Shown: piece by piece, positions 42,193-49,658 of the stretch
Position numbering within the stretch: position 1 is the stretch's first letter
Layout: each line of letters begins with the position of its first letter
From: Pluralibacter sp. UBA7423
Lineage (GTDB): Bacteria > Pseudomonadota > Gammaproteobacteria > Enterobacterales > Enterobacteriaceae
Length of the DNA: 50,476 nt
Direction: 5' to 3'
Assembly (NCBI GenBank): GCA_002470465.1
Contig: DKMD01000042.1
Coordinates: 1 to 50,476, forward strand
The notes under the pieces: model-generated
Told to the model about the DNA's origin: nothing
The model's input: the letters and a program-made list of their open reading frames with translations, nothing else
Database searches by the model: none
Translations under genes and position numbers: made by a program

Positions 42193-44388
42193 CTAAGCTA
42201 CTTCGTCTATCTCAATACCTAACATCTTATTGAAATGTTGTTCATCCTTAGTCTTCTTAAATATCCCTTCAAACATCTCTAAATATTTATTGGCAGATAT
42301 TTGCCCTAAGTAACTTATATTAATGGAATCTGAATGTGATCCCCTGTTAATGTAACGATAGAACGTTTTATAATTAATGTCTTTTTCAGAACTAACTAAT
42401 TTATCAAGTTCTTCGCTAAGTTTTTCCATTTTACAAGAGAATGAGAAATAATATTCAAGGATGTTTCTCATGATGTTCGGCAAAACAACTGAACTAATTT
42501 TACCTTGTTTAACATCTTTCAAGATCATCCAAAGCGCTTCATATTCATTCTTTATATCATCACGACCAATTGTTAATACATCGCTATACTGATCTTTAAT
42601 CACCCTATATAGCTGGTATTTTTTTTCAAAGTGTTCTTTCTTACTTGGAGCAACTTTAATTAGTTCTTGGAAGAAAAATAAATTATGAGTAAGAACAACT
42701 AACTTATTATTTTCAATTTTTCTAACTATACGATGATGAATGAGTGAAGATATTTCATATATATAATCATGCGATAAGCTTGAAATAGGATCATCAATGA
42801 CAATTAATTTTTCTTTATTACTTTCATTATCGTCATCTAACCGTCCATCACATAACTCAAGAAAATACAAAAATGTAATTAATGTTTTCTCACCTTCACT
42901 AAGAGTTCTATAAATATTACTGACAACCCCATTATCCCTACATATTTGGAAAAAATTTGTATCTGCATTTTTTTTAATTTTGAAATGCGAGATTCCGAGC
43001 GAAGTTAACGTATGATTAATTTTCTCAACAGTTTCATCTATATTGGAAGTTTGTTTTTTTAGATCTATCGATGATGCATTTAACACTTCTATTTCATTTT
43101 GGATTTTATCTTTCCTTGAGATAATATCTTCTCTCTCTAAACTTAGCTCTTTAATTTGTTTGTTTTGAGAGTCAATGAGGTCATTACAGATATTTCGTAG
43201 AGATTTCCAAACACAGGACTTAAGTTCATCTATACTATTATCATAATTCTCTACCTTTGTGTTTATGGTATTAATCTCATCATTATATTGCTTCATTTTT
43301 TCAACAAGAATATTAGCACTCGGATTATCATTTATAACCTCGACATTCAAAGATGGCTTATCTATTTTTTCTTGTATAAATCTTAAGTTAGCCTCAAAGA
43401 TAAGATTAGCCTGTTCAAGTCCCTCGTTGAACTCATCCTTATCGGTGATATAACTGGACGACATTACAGTAGATTGTATGCCACCAGTAAACTCATCAAT
43501 CATTTTTTTATAAGAAGATTGCAATTCTTTTAATCTTAAGATCATTTTGTCATAAGCATCATCAAATATTTTTCTCACTTCTTCCCTGAATGAATCATCA
43601 ATAGTATTTTTTTGACAAAACGGGCATTGGTCATCATCTATATATGATAATCCAGTCCTTATCCAATCTGAATTTCCAAGCCTATCAATGACCATTGACA
43701 GATAACTATTTCCTGAAGGTATCAATGATGTAGATAACATACCCACTTGATCATCTGAAAAATATGGAAGTGCTGGAATGATCAATGATTGATAAGATAC
43801 ATTTTTATTTGATTTTAATTTTATATAATCAGAAATTAAATTTGCGGTATCTATTTCTTCCATTTCTACCTGTTGACTAAGACGCTGGAAGAGGCTTGTT
43901 TTTTGCAAGTAGCCAGCCATTAAATCTCCTAACCCACCGTCTTTCTTTCTGATATGTGAAGTTTTATCCCATACTTTCGTTTGGTATTCGCTTACAACTT
44001 TTTGTATCATCTTATCTTTTTTTTCGAGATCACTATCGATACGGATAATATCTTTTTTTAGTTTAGACAATTCTTTTTCATTAAGAGCTAGAGCCTCCAT
44101 TACCTCTTTATTTTCTTGACTTAAAGTGAATATTCCAGGTTGTTCTGATTTGTTATAGAATGAATCCTCTACGAACTGGCTATTGTAGACAATATACCTG
44201 TATTTATCTGTATCACTAAAAGAGCAACTACCATATGCTTCATCCTCAGGTTTATAAAAATATCCTGATATTGTTGATTTACCCGAACCATTCTGTCCAT
44301 ATACTAAGTTTATTCTTTTCGTTAGATCTATTTCAATATTTTTCTCGTCACTATAACTTTTTACTGACCTTATTTTCAGAACGCTCAT
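42193..44388 (-). CDS. SMC-like AAA_13 ATPase with PrrC/RloC-type features; candidate anticodon nuclease defence protein
   Basis: 731 aa. ATP head halves at both ends: Walker A GQNGSGKST (31-39); ABC signature LSEGEK (496-501); Walker B IVIDDP with Asp532-Asp533; and a THN switch. Between them is a long coiled coil interrupted by Cys255-Pro-Phe-Cys258, like the zinc hook of RloC. After the ATPase, Arg641-x3-Glu645 (MRNILEYYF) and His685 (RGSHSD) are spaced like the Arg/Glu/His triad of the PrrC/RloC anticodon nucleases. These cut tRNA on phage attack (known family role; E. coli PrrC Arg320, Glu324, His356). AT-rich, no adjacent restriction genes, monocistronic. It might instead be another AAA_13 abortive-infection ATPase. 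Confidence 0.75.
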   Translation of the reverse strand: MSVLKIRSVKSYSDEKNIEIDLTKRINLVYGQNGSGKSTISGYFYKPEDEAYGSCSFSDTDKYRYIVYNSQFVEDSFYNKSEQPGIFTLSQENKEVMEALALNEKELSKLKKDIIRIDSDLEKKDKMIQKVVSEYQTKVWDKTSHIRKKDGGLGDLMAGYLQKTSLFQRLSQQVEMEEIDTANLISDYIKLKSNKNVSYQSLIIPALPYFSDDQVGMLSTSLIPSGNSYLSMVIDRLGNSDWIRTGLSYIDDDQCPFCQKNTIDDSFREEVRKIFDDAYDKMILRLKELQSSYKKMIDEFTGGIQSTVMSSSYITDKDEFNEGLEQANLIFEANLRFIQEKIDKPSLNVEVINDNPSANILVEKMKQYNDEINTINTKVENYDNSIDELKSCVWKSLRNICNDLIDSQNKQIKELSLEREDIISRKDKIQNEIEVLNASSIDLKKQTSNIDETVEKINHTLTSLGISHFKIKKNADTNFFQICRDNGVVSNIYRTLSEGEKTLITFLYFLELCDGRLDDDNESNKEKLIVIDDPISSLSHDYIYEISSLIHHRIVRKIENNKLVVLTHNLFFFQELIKVAPSKKEHFEKKYQLYRVIKDQYSDVLTIGRDDIKNEYEALWMILKDVKQGKISSVVLPNIMRNILEYYFSFSCKMEKLSEELDKLVSSEKDINYKTFYRYINRGSHSDSINISYLGQISANKYLEMFEGIFKKTKDEQHFNKMLGIEIDEVA

Positions 44389-44725
44389 AAAATGACCTCT
44401 AAGAATTTAGTAAGAATAAAAATTAGTAATTATTATTCCTCTCCCAAAAAACAAAAAAAAATACTATGTTGTTATGTAATTACCGAGGCATGGGATATAT
44501 CATATATAATATGGGGATGCTGGGACCATGCCATTTTAGAGGAAAACTTTTGGTCTTGTAAAAGCTTGTCTCTCAACATAATATCCTTCAGCAATAATGA
44601 TCATTGAAATAATTTTCAATAAAACAGATTTATCTCATTGACTAATAATACAACAACTCTTGCGTTTTGGCATCTTTTATGCGATACAAAAGGAAAGGCA
44701 GTATTGCGTTTAAAAGGGGATACAG
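44389..44725. other. AT-rich divergent intergenic region
   Basis: 337 nt between the AAA_13 gene and the 83-aa gene, with promoters expected in both directions. A 71-codon plus-strand frame at 44392-44607 starts at the AAA_13 start codon and has no RBS; I do not consider it a gene. Confidence 0.5.
44660..44688 (+). promoter_or_regulatory. Candidate sigma-70 promoter for the 83-aa gene
   Basis: TTGCGT (44660-44665), 17 nt, GATACA (44683-44688), 37 nt before the ATG. Good spacing, moderate hexamers. Confidence 0.4.
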
Positions 44726-44977
44726 ATGCAAGCTTACACTTTAAAAGAACATAAGGACTCAGGAGAGCTTCACCTTTTCGAGGGAAGCATGACTAAAGAT
44801 TCTTCACCTCGTAAATGTAATTCCTCTTTGAAATCCATATGCAAAAAAATGGATAATACAGAAAGCAAAGGAAACCTTTTCACATGTGCTACTGAGCAGG
44901 AAGCGAGGGGAAAAATTGCTGAAATTGGACGAAAAGTTTGTGGGACGTGTGTAAGTCATTTATATGAATCATATTAA
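44726..44977 (+). CDS. Cysteine-rich hypothetical protein
   Basis: 83 aa, AGGGG RBS. Five cysteines (31, 39, 54, 72, 75), including a C-terminal Cys-Gly-Thr-Cys. N-terminus MQAYTLKEHKDSGELHLFEG, no signal peptide. The Cys pattern suggests a small metal-binding fold. Followed 12 nt later by a small membrane protein gene, probably one transcript. Family not recognised. Confidence 0.65.
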   Translation: MQAYTLKEHKDSGELHLFEGSMTKDSSPRKCNSSLKSICKKMDNTESKGNLFTCATEQEARGKIAEIGRKVCGTCVSHLYESY

Positions 44978-44989
44978 AAGGTGCTAAAC

Positions 44990-45277
44990 ATGTCTTCTAA
45001 AAAAATGAATCCTATTACATTTCTATCTTCAATTGTTGCCTTTTCTTGTATTGCGTACCCTAATATCGCAGCACATAAATATTCTTGGTGGCTTATAGTG
45101 CTCGGAGTTTTTCTTTTCACCCTAGTATGTGGAGCACATACCGGGACAATTGTATACGACAACCTAATATCCAGAAAGAAATACAATAACTTTGCTGCAA
45201 GATTATCAATCCAACTAGGAATAGCCGTTATTATCTCTTTAATTGGATTTATTATTTTTCACAATCTTTATCAATAG
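44990..45277 (+). CDS. Small membrane protein, function unknown
   Basis: 95 aa from the ATG at 44990 (AAGGTG RBS; a GTG nine nt upstream is less likely). Three hydrophobic segments: ITFLSSIVAFSCIAYP (~9-24), WWLIVLGVFLFTLVCG (~33-48) and LGIAVIISLIGFIIF (~76-90). Its 3' end overlaps a convergent 43-codon frame by 26 nt. Likely co-transcribed with the Cys-rich gene upstream. Confidence 0.65.
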   Translation: MSSKKMNPITFLSSIVAFSCIAYPNIAAHKYSWWLIVLGVFLFTLVCGAHTGTIVYDNLISRKKYNNFAARLSIQLGIAVIISLIGFIIFHNLYQ

Positions 45278-45383
45278 TTTCATTATTTTCCGTTACTTTA
45301 TAATATACCAAAAATGGCCATATTAAAGACATAATAACACCGACAGAAATAAATATAACTTTCAAGACTTCATCACTAATCAT
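45252..45383 (-). CDS. Possible 43-aa single-span membrane protein
   Basis: ATG at 45381-45383 with AGGAG 8 nt upstream. The product starts MISDEVLKVIFISVGVIMSL, continues IWPFLVYYKV and ends with a charged NETIDKDCEK tail. One membrane helix (~9-27). It overlaps the end of the convergent plus-strand gene by 26 nt. Strong RBS and typical small-protein topology support it; it could be a type I toxin-like peptide, but there is no direct evidence. Confidence 0.5.
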   Translation of the reverse strand: MISDEVLKVIFISVGVIMSLIWPFLVYYKVTENNETIDKDCEK

Positions 45384-45747
45384 AAATGTTCTCCTATTCA
45401 TCCTTGTACTTTAATAGCGCATCATATAATTATGTCAATAGTTTCATTTCAATAACCCACAAAAATAATAAAGCAAGGGCTAACTCAGAGAAGCTCCGCT
45501 TCTCTGAGTTGCCTTGCTTTTTCTGCTCTATGATTGAAAAAGAAAAATTCTCTGCCTAATCTTCATGCACACACGGAGTAGACCCGGTCAAGTAATACAT
45601 TGTGAGTACTGCTCTGTTATGAGAGATGAGTAAATATTAGACCTTTTGTCGTTGACTATATACTCATCAGAAATTTGAAGATTAAAATTACTTTAGCTAT
45701 CAAGGTTCTGAAATGTCGTTGAAAAGCATTTTTACTTACGAAAATTT
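45384..45747. other. Intergenic stretch with one long hairpin
   Basis: About 360 nt. The main structure is the inverted repeat at 45471-45522 (separate entry). The rest has no credible frame and no recognised element. Confidence 0.5.
45471..45522. terminator. Long inverted repeat, probably a bidirectional terminator
   Basis: AAGCAAGG + AACTCAGAGAAGC (45471-45494) pairs with GCTTCTCTGAGTT + CCTTGCTT (45498-45519), loop TCC, then TTTTT. Total stem about 21 bp with small bulges, longer than a standard terminator. Confidence 0.65.
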
Positions 45748-46728
45748 TTAGACATTATAAGAGCTAAATGCCCCGTTGCCATCGGTTTCACCATAGCGTA
45801 TATATCCAGTATCAAATATCGTTTTTTCAAAATCTGTTTGATCTATATTAAATCCATGCTGGGCAATGGATCTGATGTCATTCATGTTATTCATTTTAGT
45901 AAAGTTAGAATTTATTATAAATTTATTTTCCCCAACCAACTCTATTCCTAATAGGAAGTGTGGGAACAGCGCACCTTTAACAGCAATTTCATTCTGTTCC
46001 GGATACAATCCTTTCGGTAAATAAGCGGGAAGTCCCGTCGCATAAATTATTTTTGCATGGTGTTCAATTTCCCATGGACCAATAGCATAATCCTGGAATG
46101 GTGCAGGAATAAAGTAATGAAAGATCACCTTTTCCTTCTTTGTGCGCTCAGAAAATTGCAATGCAATGGATTTATCTTTTGATGTTGAGACCAGCATTGT
46201 TTCCTTGCGAATACCGGGAGAACCTGCGACATGAAGAAAGTACAAATAATAATCGCGGACATTAACTTTTGTTTTATCGGTATAACAAGTATTACTTTTT
46301 CTCAAGAAATCAATATCAGAGCCTGATCTCAGAAAATATTTCCGGAATCTATCATCTGTACATTTTTCGACTCTGGTCGATAGCTTGGGTTCTTTAAGAA
46401 TATTACAGATTCGAGCATGAATAAACGCGAAGGTTTGCTCTGAATGATCGTTGAGATCGGTAAGATAATTACGCCCCGGTGTAAATACATCGACCGAAAA
46501 ATGCCTAGCTTTGTCACCGAAGTAAAAAGCACGCTCATAAGTTTCGTTTTCTTTGTTAGTGGGAGTTTTTTTTAACAAGCGTTTTTTTATATTATGCAGT
46601 TCTTCTCCTCGATAAAGCAGCAGCACCTCCCCCTGCTCATTAAGGTTACGAAGATGGTATTCTAAATCTATAAATTTCTCTTTTACGCTCTCTGTCACAG
46701 GTTTTAATTCGCTATCCACATAATCCAT
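45748..46728 (-). CDS. Putative R-S-E class ADP-ribosyltransferase-like protein
   Basis: 326 aa, AGGAG RBS. Three motifs in the order of the R-S-E ADP-ribosyltransferase fold: Arg40 in a beta-strand (VLLLYRGEE), Ser-Thr-Ser at 181-183 followed by a helix and Phe (STSKDKSIALQFSE), and Gln245-x-Glu247 (YPEQNEIAVKG), the Q/E-x-E turn. Spacing is longer than in C3-type enzymes, with an apparent insertion of ~25 residues before Q-x-E. No signal peptide, so a cytosolic target is likely. It is the last gene in a minus-strand set with an 85-aa protein and a membrane protein. The assignment is by motif only; another fold remains possible. Confidence 0.55.
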   Translation of the reverse strand: MDYVDSELKPVTESVKEKFIDLEYHLRNLNEQGEVLLLYRGEELHNIKKRLLKKTPTNKENETYERAFYFGDKARHFSVDVFTPGRNYLTDLNDHSEQTFAFIHARICNILKEPKLSTRVEKCTDDRFRKYFLRSGSDIDFLRKSNTCYTDKTKVNVRDYYLYFLHVAGSPGIRKETMLVSTSKDKSIALQFSERTKKEKVIFHYFIPAPFQDYAIGPWEIEHHAKIIYATGLPAYLPKGLYPEQNEIAVKGALFPHFLLGIELVGENKFIINSNFTKMNNMNDIRSIAQHGFNIDQTDFEKTIFDTGYIRYGETDGNGAFSSYNV

Positions 46729-46840
46729 CGCTGATACTCCTGAAAAAAGACTTGCAGTTCTTAGCTGATTTTTCGGCGACTAAAACTATTGATATTCACA
46801 TACGCTAGAAATTCGATTTATTAGAAGGCTTAAAAGTAAA

Positions 46841-46864
46841 GGGAGGGCTAGTCTAGGCTCTCCC
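46841..46864 (-). terminator. Weak hairpin between the membrane gene and the ART-like gene
   Basis: Minus strand GGGAGAGC ... GCCCTCCC followed by TTTACTTTT. It could attenuate transcription into the ART-like gene, so co-transcription is not certain. Confidence 0.35.
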
Positions 46865-46911
46865 TAGGTAGTTCTTGATATAAGTAGACACTCCTATCTT
46901 ATAAGAAAATA

Positions 46912-47610
46912 TCAACTCATAATTATAGCCGGTGGGTTAAAGAACCAAAAAATTAATATAAGTGCAATTGCTCCCCCTGCCTTCACGTATCCATTTATAT
47001 TTACTTTTAACCACCCAGGTATGCAGGAGCCAACGGCTGCACAAGACAATGCAAAAACTCCCCTTATTATAAAAAATTGCGTAGGACTTGGGTTTTTTAT
47101 TATCATCGCCATAATCAAAGATATGATCATGAGGAAAATGCCTACCCCAACTGGGAGGTAAACATCCATCTTATTTTTATCTTCAGCCTCTTCCACGTCA
47201 AACCCCTTTGTAGGCAATTTTGCGGCTAAAAAATCAGCTCTTAGCTTGTCGCTAACATTTTTCGTACTATACTTTTTTACCATTCTCTGCATGTTTGAAC
47301 ATGCGTGATCAGTTGGTTTGCTGTACGCACCATCAATCAAATCATTATGGAATTCTAAAAACTTTATATGCTTTAAATATGATCCTAGAATCACCTCGCA
47401 GGACTCAGCTAAATCTGTAACCCACAAGCCATCATTGTGTTTACCATCAATTTTACTCTGAGAAACAGCTTTCTCTGCTTTGTTAAAGTATTTTGCTCCT
47501 TTTCGCATGCATGATATAAGGCTATCTTTATTTTGGTTTTTATTAAAAGCAGAGATTGCATCCATATAATCATCTTTGCTTTTAGATAATAACTCTTCTA
47601 AGTCATCCAT
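46912..47610 (-). CDS. Membrane protein with cytosolic helical domain
   Basis: 232 aa. Residues 1-148 are soluble, helical and charged; three membrane helices follow at ~151-171, 179-198 and 210-229. The last part, IPGWLKVNINGYVKAGG then AIALILIFWFFNPP, resembles a C-terminal membrane module I recall from several bacterial conflict-type proteins, but I cannot name a family. It begins 2 nt after the 85-aa gene, with a weak RBS, so translation is probably coupled. Possible membrane effector or anchor for the neighbouring proteins. Confidence 0.65.
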   Translation of the reverse strand: MDDLEELLSKSKDDYMDAISAFNKNQNKDSLISCMRKGAKYFNKAEKAVSQSKIDGKHNDGLWVTDLAESCEVILGSYLKHIKFLEFHNDLIDGAYSKPTDHACSNMQRMVKKYSTKNVSDKLRADFLAAKLPTKGFDVEEAEDKNKMDVYLPVGVGIFLMIISLIMAMIIKNPSPTQFFIIRGVFALSCAAVGSCIPGWLKVNINGYVKAGGAIALILIFWFFNPPAIIMS

Positions 47611-47612
47611 TT

Positions 47613-47870
47613 TTAACTTTTCTTCATTGCTGATGTTAAAAGTGCATTAAGATCGCTATTGTCAACACTACTTGTAACCATAACCCTAATTGAACCACAA
47701 ATACGCATAACAATGCTTTGTAGTTCAGAAGAGCTTACCCTCTCACCTGCCTTTATCTTTCTGTCTATGGCATTGCGAATCATATCTAACTGAGCATCAG
47801 TAGGATTCCATGCCTTATCAACGATATTCGCATAATCACGTAAAAACTCTTTGAATTGGCTGTTAGTCAT
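47613..47870 (-). CDS. Small helical hypothetical protein
   Basis: 85 aa, GAGG RBS. MTNSQFKEFLRDYANIVDKA, then NPTDAQLDMIRNAIDRKI and SELQSIVMRICGSIRVMV; all helical, no motif. First gene of the operon 47870-46912 (perhaps to 45748). Size and helical content would suit an adaptor or a death-like/effector-associated interaction domain, which is inference. Confidence 0.65.
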   Translation of the reverse strand: MTNSQFKEFLRDYANIVDKAWNPTDAQLDMIRNAIDRKIKAGERVSSSELQSIVMRICGSIRVMVTSSVDNSDLNALLTSAMKKS

Positions 47871-48301
47871 TAAGTTATATCCTCATTAAACTAAAACTGT
47901 AGATCAAAGGTCGGTATCAGGATTCTTACAGATTTTTGCGCTATGCAACCGATATAAGATAAGAGCCTTTATCGGGTTCTTTTTTGCAATGAGCACAGAA
48001 TCTGTCATGATTCACCGCACTATAAGCCAGTATACACAGTCGGTCGCGGAGAACACACCGCCAGAAAGTGTAGTAGTTGCCAAAATTTGGCCTCGGCATG
48101 AGAACTTCTAGACTTAAGTAGAACTCCGTCTTTGGCACAAACCCTACGCGGATGGTAGAAGAGAAACATACAAATCATTATTCAATCAGCACGTTTATGT
48201 GCAGAATTGCATTGTTCTTTTGTTCCAAGCAGATAGTATCCTCCATAAGGTGGCGGAGAAGTTCCGCCAGTACAATCGTTCATTCCTGACTGGCCATTTC
48301 T
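47871..48301. other. Stretch without a convincing gene
   Basis: A 65-codon minus-strand frame (47941-48138; Cys-rich CAHCKKEPDKG) has no RBS and looks like a degraded fragment. An inverted repeat GGCGGA/TCCGCC at 48252-48268 lies downstream of the small secreted-peptide gene and may end its transcript. Nothing else recognised. Confidence 0.4.
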
Positions 48302-48439
48302 TCACGGAAGACAATCACCACCATTCGAGTTGGTCGAGGTACCAGCATCGCCCTTACCACCAACATCACCCTGTCCGGCGTAGCTGTAAGCAGAAATGGT
48401 CACCGTAGCAAGTAAAACAATGCTCAATAGCTTACTCAT
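48302..48439 (-). CDS. 45-aa secreted peptide precursor
   Basis: ATG at 48437-48439, AAGGAG 11 nt upstream. The product has a clear Sec signal peptide (MSKLLSIVLLATVTISAYSY-A, cleavage expected after Ala21) and a mature part of about 24 residues rich in Gly, Asp, Ser and Asn, ending Gly-Gly-Asp-Cys-Leu-Pro with a single Cys43. Too short for usual gene callers. It could be a small exported or microcin-like peptide, or a fragment; no immunity or export gene is adjacent. Confidence 0.6.
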   Translation of the reverse strand: MSKLLSIVLLATVTISAYSYAGQGDVGGKGDAGTSTNSNGGDCLP

Positions 48440-48699
48440 AATGATCGACTCCTTATCCTCACAGTTGGATAGTTATTAACCATCTCCTTTACTCATCCAT
48501 TTTAGAACAGTTCTTTCTGCCTTTGCATTGATAAAAAAAGCCCAACACAAAGTCAACATCTTATTAGCATTATATAATTATTAATAAGGCATAACACTTT
48601 TGCGATCTATATCACAATAGTGTTTTAAAATATATTCATAAATACTGATGTTTCGCCCTATGCGAGAAAACAAACAAATTTAACTTAAGGGTTACATAA

Positions 48700-48921
48700 A
48701 TGGCTAAAAAAGTTGATATCGTCAAGGTCAAAAATCCTTCTGGATGGACACCAGGCATACACCATGCAGTTGAAGAAGAAAAAACAGAGAAACTTCTTTA
48801 TGAGTGCGATACACAGCAGCAAGCAATTGCCTGGGCAAAAAATAAAGAATATGAGATAAACATTCATAGAGAAAGAAATAGAAAACCTACAGATAAACAT
48901 GGTCGATTTAGGGATCAATAA
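48700..48921 (+). CDS. DUF2188-like small protein
   Basis: 73 aa, TTAAGG RBS. GWTPGIHHAVEEEKTEK, CDTQQQAIAWAKNKEYEINI and the end HRERNRKPTDKHGRFRDQ follow the DUF2188 pattern (Trp, then a helix with QQQAI, a strand ending in IH, and a charged D-x-x-G tail). Function of the family is unknown. Monocistronic, upstream of the mobilisation genes. Confidence 0.6.
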   Translation: MAKKVDIVKVKNPSGWTPGIHHAVEEEKTEKLLYECDTQQQAIAWAKNKEYEINIHRERNRKPTDKHGRFRDQ

Positions 48922-49147
48922 ATTTTATTATTTGATATATAGACTACTGGGAAATATCAAGTTTTCCGTAGATTTAATAGCATCATATGGTTTTATTTAG
49001 TGATTAGAGGCTTGAATGAGGGAAGGTACTTACAAGACTTCCCTCTATTAAGAGAGCCTATTTCCCAATTCTTTCATCAACCACCTACTATCAATAATTT
49101 ATTCACTCCTTAGCATTATCCCATTAACAATAAATACCGACATAATA
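48922..49147. other. Region before the mobilisation genes, candidate oriT location
   Basis: AT-rich, with an 8-bp inverted repeat GAGGGAAG (49018-49025) / CTTCCCTC (49038-49045). In related elements oriT lies next to mobC; I see no conserved nick sequence, so oriT is only suspected. The hairpin may equally be a terminator. Confidence 0.4.
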
Positions 49148-49195
49148 TTGACAAAGAATTGAAATAATAATAATTTTATAATTGAACATTCAATT
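49148..49195 (+). promoter_or_regulatory. Promoter and palindromic operator of the mob operon
   Basis: -35 TTGACA (49148-49153), 17 nt, -10 TAATTT (49171-49176), then the perfect palindrome AATTGAA-CA-TTCAATT (49180-49195) at the expected transcription start. The ribbon-helix-helix-like MobC is a plausible repressor. Confidence 0.65.
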
Positions 49196-49217
49196 CCAGA
49201 TATGAAAAGGAGTTCAT

Positions 49218-49658
49218 ATGGAAAAACAACTATCGGTGCAACGCATTCCCAAAAACAATATGCCTGTAATAAAGCAATCTTCAAAACTGCCTGACCTAAT
49301 AACACAAACTCTTAGAACGCATTGTGTCAGTGTCCGTCTTAATAACTCGGAACTTCAATTACTCAACACAAAACGAGGTTCTACATCTAAAGGCGAATGG
49401 TTACGTATGGCTTCCTTGCAGAAGCTCCCCATGAATGTACCTCCTGTAAACATCGAAACATGGAAGACTCTGGGTGAGATCAATCAGAAGCTAAACCGTA
49501 TCGCTCTTCATATCGATAGTAAGAGTAAAGATAGCCAGCTTACTCATACAGAGCTTTTCGCTGTGAAGCGACAATTGGAAGAGCTTCGCCAGCACCTGCT
49601 AAATGCTGACATATGGAGCAAACCCTATGAAGGGTATGCGGAAGATCAAGAGGGGTAA
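49218..49658 (+). CDS. Relaxosome accessory protein MobC-like
   Basis: 146 aa, AAGGAG RBS. The central VSVRLNNSELQLLNTKRG ... GEWLRMASL is a ribbon-helix-helix-like DNA-binding segment, and the C-terminal part (LGEINQKLNRIALHI ... LEELRQHLLNA) matches MobC-type relaxosome proteins. It helps melt oriT and positions the relaxase. Overlaps the relaxase gene by 32 nt, a usual mobCA arrangement. Confidence 0.78.
   Translation: MEKQLSVQRIPKNNMPVIKQSSKLPDLITQTLRTHCVSVRLNNSELQLLNTKRGSTSKGEWLRMASLQKLPMNVPPVNIETWKTLGEINQKLNRIALHIDSKSKDSQLTHTELFAVKRQLEELRQHLLNADIWSKPYEGYAEDQEG

Noticed and set aside
44392..44607. 71-codon plus-strand frame
   Set aside because: No RBS, begins at the start region of the divergent ATPase gene, no recognisable features.
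47941..48138. 65-codon minus-strand frame with a CAHC motif
   Set aside because: No RBS and odd composition; might be a degraded fragment, but not supportable as a gene.
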